A stretch of DNA of 64,000 nucleotides from an uncultured Pirellulaceae bacterium (GTDB lineage Bacteria > Planctomycetota > Planctomycetia > Pirellulales > Pirellulaceae): NCBI GenBank assembly GCA_937929805.1, contig CALFUT010000015.1, positions 1-64,000 of the forward strand, written 5' to 3'. Made by a program: the position numbers and the translations under genes. Below are positions 42,774 through 51,813 of this stretch, piece after piece. Each line of letters opens with the position of its first letter. Position 1 is the stretch's first letter. The notes beneath the pieces were generated by a model. It saw nothing but the letters and a program-made list of their open reading frames with translations, was not told the origin of the DNA and did not search any database.

Positions 42774-43478
42774 ATGCAACCTAAAACGATTTACGGCCTG
42801 CTACCTTCAAACATTGTTTTACCGCTTTGCTTGCTTTTGCTGCCGGATGCTGTGTTCGCTCAGCGAGCGCGGTTGTCTTTTGAAGGGACACTCAATGGCA
42901 CCATTAGTGCCGAGTTTAATGTTGGTGTGATAAATGAGCCGGTCTCTGGGTTCATCGAGTTCAACACCGGGGATCCAATTGTCCGCAGTACGGTCAGGGA
43001 TGATACGGTTACCACGATTTTCGATCTAAACTCGGCCCCTCGTTTTGAAGTTTTCGCCGGTGGTAACTCGATTACATTGATTGGTTCACTGGAAGCCTTT
43101 GTTCGTGATGAACCCGCAGGCCAAACAGCGAGAAACGATGAATTTTTTGTTAGCGGCGGTGGTCGCCCCAAAGGCAATTATGAAGATCTTGCAATCAGCA
43201 ACCTTTTGGTCAATGGAGCTGTCGATACCAGAACATTCGTATCCCTTGGCGCTTTCCCTTTTTTTAATTCAGAAGCTCTCGATTCAGCTGAATTGTCACA
43301 GGTGTTTAGCTTGGAGGTTGGACAACCGTTTAGTTTGGGTTTTGCTGTTCCGGCAACTGGGCTCGGAGGCGGGACTGTCGTTGTTACCAGCATTGCAGCC
43401 ATCCCTGAACCAACGACTGTCGCATTTTTGACCTGCTTTGCATCCGTCCTCACCCTTTGCCGACGCCGCAAATGCTAA
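42774..43478 (+). CDS. Exported PEP-CTERM protein
   Basis: This 234-residue protein has a signal peptide (about 1-29, ending AVFAQ). A beta-rich body (RLSFEGTLNGTISAEFNVG) is followed by the PEP-CTERM sorting signal: AIPEPTTVAFLTCFASVLTL with a basic end (CRRRKC). An AGGAG site lies 8 bases before the ATG. A weak promoter candidate (TTGACT at 42706, TAGTTT at 42728, 16 bases apart) precedes it. It is the second exosortase-type substrate in the window. Its 3' end overlaps the convergent hypothetical gene by 4 bases. The function of the body is unknown. Confidence 0.8.
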   Translation: MQPKTIYGLLPSNIVLPLCLLLLPDAVFAQRARLSFEGTLNGTISAEFNVGVINEPVSGFIEFNTGDPIVRSTVRDDTVTTIFDLNSAPRFEVFAGGNSITLIGSLEAFVRDEPAGQTARNDEFFVSGGGRPKGNYEDLAISNLLVNGAVDTRTFVSLGAFPFFNSEALDSAELSQVFSLEVGQPFSLGFAVPATGLGGGTVVVTSIAAIPEPTTVAFLTCFASVLTLCRRRKC

Positions 43479-43873
43479 TCCGTGTTTGAAGGTAGGGAGC
43501 TATTGGGATCGCCCATCAACTGTGCCAGTTCCCACTCGTTGGATGCCCAGAAAGTACTGACAAGCACGCCAAACAGAATCAGCATCGCCAGTACCGCTGG
43601 GTGAAGATTATCAAATCGTCGATCGGGCGGATGCTCGATCAGATTTGCGGTCGCCCACTCGTTGGCGTCCTGCCAGCCAAACCGAGTGTAACGCCACTCG
43701 GGTTGCGAATGGGAGTCGAACGATTGTTGCTTGGATTCTGTCTCCCCTTGCGCCACGGGGACTGTCTGAGCGGCCGTTAGTTGGCTCGCGCAATGGTGGA
43801 TCATCGCCGCCGCTGCAAATAATGCGATCACGGGACACAAAGCAGAAGTCAGTTTTCTGATCGTCTTGATCAT
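43475..43873 (-). CDS. Hypothetical small membrane protein
   Basis: This 132-residue protein has an N-terminal signal or anchor (TIRKLTSALCPVIALFAAAA) and a second hydrophobic helix near 88-108 (AVLAMLILFGVLVSTFWA). The polar middle part is rich in Ser, Gln and Trp (QPEWRYTRFGWQDANEW). The start at ATG 43873 is chosen because the longer frame has no signal-peptide character. It converges on the PEP-CTERM gene with a 4-base overlap of the ends. No domain is recognised. Confidence 0.5.
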   Translation of the reverse strand: MIKTIRKLTSALCPVIALFAAAAMIHHCASQLTAAQTVPVAQGETESKQQSFDSHSQPEWRYTRFGWQDANEWATANLIEHPPDRRFDNLHPAVLAMLILFGVLVSTFWASNEWELAQLMGDPNSSLPSNTD

Positions 43874-44279
43874 TTGCTTGAAAAAGATGAGTGGATGAGA
43901 GCCGAACCTTGGTTCGCGTACAACTCTCAATGCAAACACAGCGCCAACGGGGAAGAAGCTGGCGAACGGTGAAATCTCTCGCAATTTTCGTGTTGCCCAG
44001 AAACGACACGTTGTGTAAATCCGACACGCGTCGATTCAAGCGATGCAAAATTGCCTCATGCGAATAACTCGCACGACCAGAGCCTCGCGCAAACCGATTG
44101 GCGGCATTCCTCAAACGAACGCCTCTTCGTTGGAAAATCGTGTCAAAATTTCACAGGCATGGCTCATTTGGTTCCCGTGATTAAACTGTTGGAATGGCTC
44201 TCGAACGCCACTGCCATTTCGAGCATTGAAGAAACGTCCTTCTCAACAGCTTTACGACAAGAAGAAACGCCCCAACACG

Positions 44280-44843
44280 ATGCCTGACGCTGCTATCCAA
44301 CAGACGCTTCAGAATCTCCAGTCGGCCGAAGGCTACTTGGAGCTGGGATCGATGTTCGAAGATCGCTGGTCACTAGATCTGCCGCTGCGACAGGTCATGG
44401 CGGATTCGGCTATGTATCATCTGAGTCAAATCACTCAGCCGCGCGGGCACCGGTCCACGGTGCTGTACCTCAAAGGTCAGGCGTGTCGGATGGCCGAACG
44501 GTACTCGCAAGCGATCGAGTGGTTCGACCAACTGACTGAAATCGAACCGGACAACATGCCCGGCTTGCTGGCGGTTGCTTGGTGCCACAAGCGAACTGGC
44601 AATCTCGCATCTTCCATTTCCGCGATGGAACAGGCAATTGCGTACGAATCTGGCAACGCGATCGCTCATTACAACCTCGCCTGCTATTTGGCTCTCGATG
44701 GACAAGTTCAACCATGCGTTGGCCGCTTGGCGGAAGCGTTGAAGTTAGAGCCACAGTTTCGTGTCTACATCAACGACGAAACTGACTTCGATCCTGTCCG
44801 CGATCATCCAGACTTTCAATCGCTGGTCAGCGTATCCGTCTGA
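44280..44843 (+). CDS. TPR-type protein
   Basis: This 188-residue protein has about two to three tetratricopeptide-like helical repeats: YLKGQACRMAERYSQAIEWF (about 65-84), LLAVAWCHKRTGNLASSISA and YNLACYLALDGQVQPCVGRL. TPR proteins act as scaffolds in protein complexes. It has no signal peptide, so it is probably cytoplasmic. I start at ATG 44280 (MPDAAIQQ); the upstream Lys-rich leader looks spurious. The gene stands alone between the hypothetical membrane protein and the symporter pair. Confidence 0.7.
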   Translation: MPDAAIQQTLQNLQSAEGYLELGSMFEDRWSLDLPLRQVMADSAMYHLSQITQPRGHRSTVLYLKGQACRMAERYSQAIEWFDQLTEIEPDNMPGLLAVAWCHKRTGNLASSISAMEQAIAYESGNAIAHYNLACYLALDGQVQPCVGRLAEALKLEPQFRVYINDETDFDPVRDHPDFQSLVSVSV

Positions 44844-45055
44844 GCGTTTGGCCAACGCCACTTCTCACTTCTGGCGTGGCAAAAGTTCCGCACACAAAGC
44901 TCTATCGACGCAGTGCGGCCTGAACCTAGTTTCCTGTTCTCAACGTGATTCCATCTGTCTTGCTGTGGGCAGTTGTGTCAAAATGTCGTCAATGCGCACA
45001 CCGCCGTTTTTGACTTCCTCCGCCACCTTTAGCCTCAACACCCGTCATTCGAATC

Positions 45056-45334
45056 ATGTCCAACTCGACTGAATCTTCATCCAAGTCTGATGACGCCAAG
45101 AATTACTGGCGATCTAATTTGACGCTCGTCGCCGTGCTGTTGAGCGTGTGGGCGATCGCCGGTTTCGGTCTGAGCATTTTCTTTATCGAATCGGCAAATC
45201 AAATCAAAATTGGTTCAGTCGGTTTTGGATTCTGGATGGCTCAGCAGGGATCCATCTTCGTCTTTGTCGTGTTGGTGCTCGTTTACGCACTTGCCATGGA
45301 CCGGATCGATCGAAAACACAAATTGAACGATTGA
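45056..45334 (+). CDS. DUF4212 small subunit of a sodium/solute symporter
   Basis: This 92-residue membrane protein of the DUF4212 family has two transmembrane helices (about 23-45 and 56-80) and the conserved YWRSNLTLVAVLLSVWAIAG. It ends with the basic MDRIDRKHKLND tail. DUF4212 proteins occur immediately upstream of acetate- or solute-type symporters and are thought to be small subunits of them. The symporter gene follows 89 bases downstream on the same strand. Confidence 0.9.
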   Translation: MSNSTESSSKSDDAKNYWRSNLTLVAVLLSVWAIAGFGLSIFFIESANQIKIGSVGFGFWMAQQGSIFVFVVLVLVYALAMDRIDRKHKLND

Positions 45335-45423
45335 ATGGCCGATCTACCGCATCGGTTCGGTCGTCAAACATTGCCGTTCTGACCACACGCGACCGACTCA
45401 CTCAACCACAATCCAACTGACCT

Positions 45424-47349
45424 ATGCTCGACTCCAATTCCTTGCTCGCTAGTGCCGATCCCGCACTTCCTTGGACGTGGGCATTCATTGCGGTCACGTT
45501 TGGGATTTATCTTTACATTGGTTGGCGTAGCCGAGTCAAAGAAACGGCCGGGTTCTATGTTGCGGGGCAGGGCGTTCCCGCGATCGCCAACGGAGCCGCC
45601 ACAGCTGCCGACTGGATGAGTGCCGCATCGTTCATCGGCATGGCCGGGCTGATCAGCTTCAGCGGCAGCGACGGATCGGTTTACCTGATGGGTTGGACCG
45701 GTGGCTACGTTTTGCTGGCGTTGTTGCTGGCTCCCTACCTACGAAAATTCGGGCACTACACGGTGCCAGATTTCATCGGAGCCCGTTACTACAGCGAGAC
45801 CGCTCGGATCGTCGCCGCCATCTGTGCGATCTTTATTTCACTCACTTACGTCGCGGGGCAGATGAAGGGCGTTGGCGTGGTGTTCTCACGGTTCCTAGAA
45901 GTCGATCTGGCGGTCGGAGTCTGTATCGGGATGGCCATCGTTGGGTTCTTCGCCGTGCTCGGTGGCATGAAAGGCATCACGTGGACGCAAGTCGTTCAAT
46001 TCTTTGTGCTAATTCTGGCGTTCATCATTCCCAGTGTTGCGATCTCATCCCAGCTGACGGGTGACTCGATCCCTCAGCGCGCGTTCGCCTTTAGTGACAT
46101 TTCGGCTCGCCTGAACGAAGTCCTGATCGGTTTAGGACACGAGGCCTACACGACGCCGTTCACAAAATTCGGCAGCTCGTGGAACGTGTTCTTGATCACG
46201 GCCGCGTTGATGTTCGGCACAGCGGGGCTTCCGCACGTGATCGTGCGGTTCTACACCGTCAAAGATGTTCGAGCCGCTCGGTACTCGGCCGTCTGGGCCA
46301 TCATCTTTATCGCGATGCTGTACACGACCGCACCGGCACTGGGTTTGTTCGCTCGATACAACTTGATCGACAGCATGCACGAATCGACGATCGAACGAAT
46401 TGAGGTGACCGTTTCGGGAGAGGATCCAAAGTCGTTTCCTTTTCCTGCTCAACGAGCCGAAGCCTTCGCGGTCATTGAAACGGCTCAAGCCGAAAACACC
46501 AAGGCATCGAAAAAAGGCTTGAGAGAGCCAAACTCAATCGTTTACTTTCTGACCTCGAAGTCCGGGCAACCGCTCGACTGGGCCACTCGCTGGCAGAACA
46601 CGGGCCTGTTGAAGTTTGAGGATCTGGATCAAGACGGTCAAATCAACCTGACGCTTATCCCACAGACCGACCGAAGCAAGAAATCGGAACTGGCCAAGAT
46701 CGACCGCGACATCATTGTGCTGTCGACCCCAGAGGTCGCTACGCTGCCGCCTTGGGTGATCGCGTTAGTCGCCGCTGGAGGATTGGCTGCCGCTTTATCC
46801 ACCGCCGCCGGCCTGTTGTTGGTAATCAGTTCATCGCTGGCTCACGATTTATACATTCGATTCTGCGAACCCAATGCCACCGAGGCACGAAAGTTGTTCA
46901 TCGGTCGCGTCGCGATCATTTTTGGAATTGTGGTCGCCGGATATTTTGGGATTTACCCGCCCGGCTTCGTGGGCGAGGTCGTGGCGTTCGCTTTCGGATT
47001 GGCTGCCGCCAGTTTTTTCCCGGCCATCTTTTTGGGGATCTTTAGTAAGCGAGTCAACCGAGCCGGCGCAGTGACGGGGATGATTGTCGGATTGGTTTTC
47101 ACGATCACCTACATCGTGCTGTGTACGGCCGATAAGGTCCTGCCGTTCCTGTTTGATGCGCCGCTACTGGCGCAAGAAAACTGGCTGTTTGGAATCTCGC
47201 CTCAAGGCATCGGCACCGTAGGCATGGCGATCAACTTTGTGTTGACGTTGGCCATCAGTTCCGTCACCGCCCCGCCACCGGCGGAAGTCATCGAGCTAAT
47301 CGAAAGCGTCCGCATCCCATCCGGCAGCGGCAAAGCGGTAAGTCATTAA
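45424..47349 (+). CDS. Sodium:solute symporter, large subunit of the DUF4212 pair
   Basis: This 641-residue symporter of the SSS family has about thirteen transmembrane helices. Features are GFYVAGQGVPAIANGAATAA near 46-65, ADWMSAASFIGMAGL, the sodium-site region GVVFSRFLEV, and AALSTAAGLLLVISSSLAHD near 459-478. A soluble insert of about 110 residues lies at about 320-430 (rich in Glu and Lys), which is characteristic of the VC_2705-like group. It imports a small carboxylate or similar solute with sodium. The exact solute is not predictable. It works with the DUF4212 protein encoded just upstream. Confidence 0.92.
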   Translation: MLDSNSLLASADPALPWTWAFIAVTFGIYLYIGWRSRVKETAGFYVAGQGVPAIANGAATAADWMSAASFIGMAGLISFSGSDGSVYLMGWTGGYVLLALLLAPYLRKFGHYTVPDFIGARYYSETARIVAAICAIFISLTYVAGQMKGVGVVFSRFLEVDLAVGVCIGMAIVGFFAVLGGMKGITWTQVVQFFVLILAFIIPSVAISSQLTGDSIPQRAFAFSDISARLNEVLIGLGHEAYTTPFTKFGSSWNVFLITAALMFGTAGLPHVIVRFYTVKDVRAARYSAVWAIIFIAMLYTTAPALGLFARYNLIDSMHESTIERIEVTVSGEDPKSFPFPAQRAEAFAVIETAQAENTKASKKGLREPNSIVYFLTSKSGQPLDWATRWQNTGLLKFEDLDQDGQINLTLIPQTDRSKKSELAKIDRDIIVLSTPEVATLPPWVIALVAAGGLAAALSTAAGLLLVISSSLAHDLYIRFCEPNATEARKLFIGRVAIIFGIVVAGYFGIYPPGFVGEVVAFAFGLAAASFFPAIFLGIFSKRVNRAGAVTGMIVGLVFTITYIVLCTADKVLPFLFDAPLLAQENWLFGISPQGIGTVGMAINFVLTLAISSVTAPPPAEVIELIESVRIPSGSGKAVSH

Positions 47350-47376
47350 AATCCGCGGTCGGATGATCGGATTCAA

Positions 47377-47451
47377 AACCACGAATGAACACAAACGCGC
47401 ACTCATTTCATGAGCGCTGAAATTCGTGTTGATTGGTGTCCATTCGTGGTT
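47377..47451. repeat. Imperfect palindrome (CACGAATGAACAC family)
   Basis: AACCACGAATGAACAC (47377-47392) and GTGTCCATTCGTGGTT (47436-47451) pair with one mismatch; the inner bases are AT-rich with partial pairing. It belongs to the same family as 6362-6434 and 39910-39979. It lies 27 bases after the symporter stop. Confidence 0.75.
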
Positions 47452-47901
47452 GAGAAATGCAGCAACTTAAAGTTGCAGTCAAACAAAAATCTTGGCTCAT
47501 TCTTATTGGCAAAGCTTGCGAACTATGCGGGCGTTGTCTCGCGGCAACAGCTCTTTTCACCGAACGAACTTTGACACGTTCTTCACAAGGGCCAGCTTTG
47601 GGAATCTTTTCACACAGTCGGTTGCATAAAAATATTTGGTGTTTGGATCGATTTGCTTTAGACTTGTATTCCGCGGCAGCTCTTTATGGTCGCGTGGCGG
47701 AATGAACTTTCTCGATTGATCTCAAAGGACCGACGTCTATTTCTAACTTGAACCGAGAATGCTCACACTTCTCGAGCAGTCACGGTTCGACCTCTGTCAA
47801 TTCGAATTGACGACGTGTCCTTAATCGCCTCGATTTCATCCTCCATGCGTTTCTGCAAACGGCTGCTGATTCAGTCCGACGTTGAACCAAGGAGAAAACC
47901 G
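47452..47901. other. Intergenic region with two palindromes
   Basis: About 450 bases without a gene. A short palindrome GCAACTTAAAGTTGC lies at 47462-47476 and a perfect 16-base palindrome at 47796-47811. The promoter of the CBS-domain gene should be here. Confidence 0.5.
47796..47811. promoter_or_regulatory. Perfect 16-bp palindrome upstream of the CBS gene
   Basis: GTCAATTCGAATTGAC is a perfect palindrome about 90 bases upstream of the CBS gene start. Its form and place suit a dimeric regulator. I do not know the regulator. Confidence 0.4.
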
Positions 47902-48402
47902 ATGGCCACCACAATCATTCCAACTATTTCCTGTGCTCGGGATTTCATGACCACCCGGTTGACCACGTTGCGGCCGGACATGGATGTTTTTCACGCGATC
48001 GAAATTTTACTGAAGAGCAAGATCTCCGGCGCTCCTGTTGTGGATGAGAATCGAAATCTATTGGGTGTCTTCTCGGAAGCATCGTCGATGAAAGTTCTGA
48101 CTGACGCGGCGTACGAAGGCCTGCCAACCAACCGGGTTCACGCCTTCATGGATTCGGACCCCGTGACGATCACCCCAGACACGCAATTGTTTTCGATCAT
48201 TCAATCAATGATTAACAACAATCGCCGACGCTTGCCGGTGCTTGAAGGAAATCGTTTGGTCGGCCAGATCAGCCGTCGCGATATCATGCGAGAGTCATCT
48301 AAAATTCTCCGCAAGAAGGGCGACCGAGAAAGCACATTGCTGTATCTCTCGGCTCTTCGCGAGATGCAGGACACGCCGACACGAATCAAAAAGAGTCATT
48401 GA
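47902..48402 (+). CDS. Two-CBS-domain protein
   Basis: This 166-residue protein consists of two CBS domains (about 11-70 and 76-130), with motifs SGAPVVDENRNLLGVFSEAS and RRLPVLEGNRLVGQISRRDI. CBS pairs bind adenine nucleotides or related ligands and regulate partner proteins. A strong AAGGAG site 8 bases before ATG 47902 fixes the start; the upstream frame is not used. No catalytic domain is attached, so it must act on a partner. The neighbours do not show which. Confidence 0.88.
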   Translation: MATTIIPTISCARDFMTTRLTTLRPDMDVFHAIEILLKSKISGAPVVDENRNLLGVFSEASSMKVLTDAAYEGLPTNRVHAFMDSDPVTITPDTQLFSIIQSMINNNRRRLPVLEGNRLVGQISRRDIMRESSKILRKKGDRESTLLYLSALREMQDTPTRIKKSH

Positions 48403-48833
48403 TTGGCGCAACGATCGTTGAGCTTATATCGGTGCCAAGCGACAAGGGGCCGCAAAGACGGTAGGTTCCAACACACAAACCCCCTATTCTGATGGGCCGA
48501 CTAACTGCCCCCGGGGTTTTTCACCTTGACTACGAACGTCCGTGGGATACACTTCCAAAGGCAACGAAACCGGTTTCAGAAATGGTTTTTCGGCGGGTTC
48601 CCGTCCATTGCCGCCGATGTCCGTTGTTTCCCGTTCAGGCACTTCATCGCCACTTGGCGTATGGACCGCACAAGTCTGTATGCCGGTTTTTTGTCTGGCA
48701 GTTATTTCCAGCCCGCTGACCCACGTGGAAGGCAAGCTTAAACCTACCGATCAGGAAACTGATACTTACTCCCCATATACCGGTGGGTTTCATTCTTCCA
48801 CTTGACCTAATGATTCTTTCGAAAGGATCAACC
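48403..48833. other. Intergenic region upstream of the oxidoreductase gene
   Basis: About 430 bases, GC-rich, with several short inverted repeats. A candidate terminator lies at 48477-48521. The stretch GCCGCAAAGACGGTAGG near 48450 faintly recalls cyclic-di-GMP riboswitch cores, but the other parts of that structure are missing. No gene is credible here. Confidence 0.4.
48477..48521 (+). terminator. Possible terminator of the CBS gene
   Basis: AAACCCC (48477-48483) and GGGGTTT with a T5 run (48513-48521) can pair around a loop of about 29 bases. The loop is large, so the call is tentative. Confidence 0.35.
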
Positions 48834-51161
48834 ATGTTTCGTCGATTGACTTGCGCCGTAGTTTCGAGCCTGATTCTGACCGCTGGTATCCATGCGGACG
48901 AAGCAAGCGATTTCAACGGCGACTCTGCGTGGAACACTGCGGACTTGGATCAACTCAACGCTGCAATCGAAGACGGTTCGACCAACTTAGCTTTCGACTT
49001 GAATTCGGATGGCAGTGTCGACATGAGTGACCGCGACACGTGGCTTGCTTCAGCCGCGGCAGCAAATGGATTTGCCGGCCCGTATCTGGTAGGTGATATC
49101 AATCTCGATGGAACCGTCAACGTATTGGGTGATGCCTTCACCTTGGTCGAAAATCTGCTCTCCTCGACTTCCAACTGGTCCGACGGAGATCTAAATGCGG
49201 ACGGACAAGTGAATGTGTTGGGCGACGCATTTGCTTTGATCGCAAACCTGAATCGAACCAACGCCGACATCATCGCCTTATTCAGCGCCAATACTCAACT
49301 GGAGGCACCGACTTCCATTGAAACGCCAGATGCTTTGATCACTAGATTTGCAGACCGAGCGCGTGATCGACATGCTCGCGAGGGAAACTTCGAAGCTTAC
49401 GACCATTATCTGTCGTGGTACTGGGAACAGCGAATGATGACCGTCGAGATCATCGATCGCGTTGGCAGAAACGGTGGAAACGACATCACGTTTAACTACA
49501 CAACTCAACGTCCGCTAAATCCGGCTGAGTTCCGCACCTTCTTTCGCGGCATCACTACCGTCGCCGAGTATAACATTAACCAAATTGCGACCTTCGTTTC
49601 CTCAAACCCATCCGACATACCGGGCGAAATCGACTACCACTACACTGCCACAGTTGATCGAAACGGACAGTTCAATCGACCGCTACAGTTGGGTGACCGA
49701 GTCGAAATGGAGATCAGTCAATTCCTCTTGGCTCCTCGAAACGGGCGAACCAACTACTATGGCACAACCATGTTGTATGTTGTGGGCGAGGGGATTGTTC
49801 CATGGGGTACTTCGGAAGATCTGGGGATCCCTGTAACAACTCCCGCCAACATCAACCACGCCTTGGATTCTCATCCGTTGCCGTCCGAAGCATTGTTGGG
49901 CGGACTAACAACGCTACACCGTCAGTATTCGGCCGAGCCAGACAACGCGTTCAAGCAGATCGCAACTAATCTTGCTCCGATCAACGGCTACACCTTCATG
50001 CTAGGTCGACGATTGCACCATACCGATTTCGGAAATGGTACTCACTCGGAGGCCGGCAATCCACGTTTTGCGGAACATGTTGGCAAACTGGGCTCCAAGT
50101 ATATTGCTCGAAGCTGCGTTGCCTGCCACGTGAACAACGGACGGGCGATCCCACCAGCGATTGGCAACCCGTTAAACCGGTTCGTTGTCAAAGTCGGATC
50201 CAACCCTGCTGGTTCTCCGGACCCTACGCTTGGATCAGTCCTGCAACCACGAAGCACCAGCGGAGCGGGTGAAGGCCAGGCTTCTATCGGCAGCTACACA
50301 ATGATCAACGGATCTTACGCTGACGGCACGGCCTACTCGTTGCGAAAGCCCAACTACGCTTTCACCGGCTCGTCACCATCGCATCATTCGGCTCGAGTCG
50401 CTCCTGCTTTGATCGGCATGGGTCTCTTGGAAGCCATCCGTGAAATCGACCTGAGTGCTTTGGCCGATCCCGACGACGCAGACGGTGACGGCATTTCGGG
50501 CCGTACTCAAATCCTGACCGACCCGACGACAGGCGAACAACGAGTCGGTCGATTCGGATACAAAGCCGGAACGATCACGGTCAGCGACCAAGTGGCATCG
50601 GCATTAAATACTGATCTTGGTGTTGCAACATCGGTGTTCCCGATCTTCGATGGTGAAACGTCAGCCAGTTCCGTGGAAATTGACGATGAAGAGCTGAAAC
50701 AAATGACTCGATACGTTGCATTGCTGGGAGTCCAATCCCGTCGCAACTTGGATAGTCCTCAGGCCTTGCAGGGCGAAGCATTGTTCACCACCGCCGGTTG
50801 TGCCAAGTGCCACACGACCGAGTTCACGACCAGTCAGTATCATCAGATGACGGAAGTTCGAAGCCAAAAAATCCATCCCTATACCGACTTGCTTCTGCAC
50901 GACATGGGCTCTGGCTTGGCCGACAATATGGGTGAAGGTGTCGCAACCGGGGCTGAGTGGCGAACGGCACCACTTTGGAACATCGGCCAGACGGCTGGCG
51001 TCAATGAGTCGGGCGAAGCCTACCTGCATGATGGGCGGGCTCGCACTCTAGCAGAAGCCATTCTCTGGCATGGTGGCGAAGGCGAAGCCGCTAAAGAATC
51101 GTTTCGCACGATGTCGGCTGCCGATCGAGCCGCACTGATCGCGTTCCTCAAATCCCTGTAA
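48834..51161 (+). CDS. Secreted di-haem oxidoreductase (DHOR/DUF1111) with N-terminal dockerin-like repeats
   Basis: This 775-residue protein has a signal peptide (MFRRLTCAVVSSLILTAGIHA), then calcium-binding dockerin-like EF-hand loops at about 25-145. These include DFNGDSAWNTADLDQL and DLNSDGSVDMSDRD, followed by two planctomycete-type TVNVLGDAFTLV and QVNVLGDAFALI repeats. The rest is the DHOR domain with two haem-binding sites, CVACH (Cys428) and CAKCH (Cys656), and a C-terminal HDGRARTLAEAILWHGGE. DHOR proteins are cytochrome-c-type periplasmic enzymes whose substrate is not established. An AAAGGA site precedes the ATG. The dockerin-like part at the N-terminus is unusual for the family. 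Confidence 0.88.
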   Translation: MFRRLTCAVVSSLILTAGIHADEASDFNGDSAWNTADLDQLNAAIEDGSTNLAFDLNSDGSVDMSDRDTWLASAAAANGFAGPYLVGDINLDGTVNVLGDAFTLVENLLSSTSNWSDGDLNADGQVNVLGDAFALIANLNRTNADIIALFSANTQLEAPTSIETPDALITRFADRARDRHAREGNFEAYDHYLSWYWEQRMMTVEIIDRVGRNGGNDITFNYTTQRPLNPAEFRTFFRGITTVAEYNINQIATFVSSNPSDIPGEIDYHYTATVDRNGQFNRPLQLGDRVEMEISQFLLAPRNGRTNYYGTTMLYVVGEGIVPWGTSEDLGIPVTTPANINHALDSHPLPSEALLGGLTTLHRQYSAEPDNAFKQIATNLAPINGYTFMLGRRLHHTDFGNGTHSEAGNPRFAEHVGKLGSKYIARSCVACHVNNGRAIPPAIGNPLNRFVVKVGSNPAGSPDPTLGSVLQPRSTSGAGEGQASIGSYTMINGSYADGTAYSLRKPNYAFTGSSPSHHSARVAPALIGMGLLEAIREIDLSALADPDDADGDGISGRTQILTDPTTGEQRVGRFGYKAGTITVSDQVASALNTDLGVATSVFPIFDGETSASSVEIDDEELKQMTRYVALLGVQSRRNLDSPQALQGEALFTTAGCAKCHTTEFTTSQYHQMTEVRSQKIHPYTDLLLHDMGSGLADNMGEGVATGAEWRTAPLWNIGQTAGVNESGEAYLHDGRARTLAEAILWHGGEGEAAKESFRTMSAADRAALIAFLKSL

Positions 51162-51190
51162 GTTGCAGGCTGCATCTTGAGCCGCTGACT

Positions 51191-51226
51191 TTCACGCTCG
51201 CGTAAGCAATCTCACGCAAGCGTGAA
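51191..51226. terminator. Hairpin after the di-haem oxidoreductase gene
   Basis: TTCACGCTCGCGT pairs with ACGCAAGCGTGAA (one mismatch) around a 10-base loop, 29 bases after the stop. There is no T-run, so termination may rely on the hairpin with rho or may be weak. It lies just left of the peptidase relic. Confidence 0.5.
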
Positions 51227-51289
51227 GCAGTTTGGCCAACAACTGACAAGGAATGGTGCTGAGGATTCACTATCGGTTGCCGACAAGAC

Positions 51290-51545
51290 ACCCGGCTCGA
51301 TACAAAAAATGCAGTAACGTGAATGTCGATCGAGTTGCTAAACGGAGCGACAGTTGCTAAGCGGAGCGACAGTTGCTAGACGGAGCGACAGTTGCTAGAC
51401 GGAGCGACATAAGTTAACGCAGCAGCGTTGAACACTTCGACGACACTAAGTCGATCCATCGAGCTGTCATTTCTGATCCGTCACCCAATTGTTGGGCTCA
51501 ATTGCCGGCGTCGAATTACGCCGGCAATGTGCCGAACTGGCAAAG
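51290..51545 (-). pseudogene. Decayed 3' end of the membrane zinc peptidase gene
   Basis: The stretch follows the last part of the intact gene at 61604-62335, same orientation, with many substitutions. ACCCGGCTCGATACA is shared at the left, then GAGCGACATAAGT (GAAGCGACATAAGT in the gene), GCAGCGTTGA, GTCGATCC, and TTGGGCTCAATTGCCGGCGT against TTGGCTCGATTGCTGGCGT. In addition it contains four 19-base tandem repeats that the gene does not have. It has no open frame. It marks the left edge of the segment holding the xylan-type locus. Confidence 0.75.
51333..51408. repeat. Four tandem 19-base repeats within the peptidase relic
   Basis: Four copies of AGTTGCTARRCGGAGCGAC run from 51333 to 51408 with only two variable bases. 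They amplify the GAGCGAC segment of the relic. This is a local expansion in non-coding DNA and the copy number is likely variable. Confidence 0.9.
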
Positions 51546-51813
51546 CCCCGCGTTCACCTGCGTGAACCGTTAATCGGGCAGAGAGAGGCCGCCATTATTT
51601 TTCCCTTCGGGCAGCTAACACTTACAGCGAACGATAGGACATTCCCATTGCGAGTGCTGTCAATGCTTACCATCAACCTGCCCCCATGACCAACCATGGT
51701 TGAAGCAGGTTTCGACAGTTGAGAGCAGAGCCAAACTTGAACGACGTGCTTCGGCGATCAAGGCAATCGCAAACAAAAACTGATCGCAGCTTGGCTCTGT
51801 CACCGCCCGGTTT

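Noticed and set aside
48440-48520. Possible cyclic-di-GMP-like riboswitch core (GCAAAGACGG)
   Set aside because: Only one short segment recalls the riboswitch. The other conserved blocks and helices are absent, and the downstream gene lies more than 300 bases away.
51333-51408. 19-base repeats as a CRISPR array or iterons
   Set aside because: There are no spacers, the units are continuous, and they derive from the peptidase relic. No replication gene is near.
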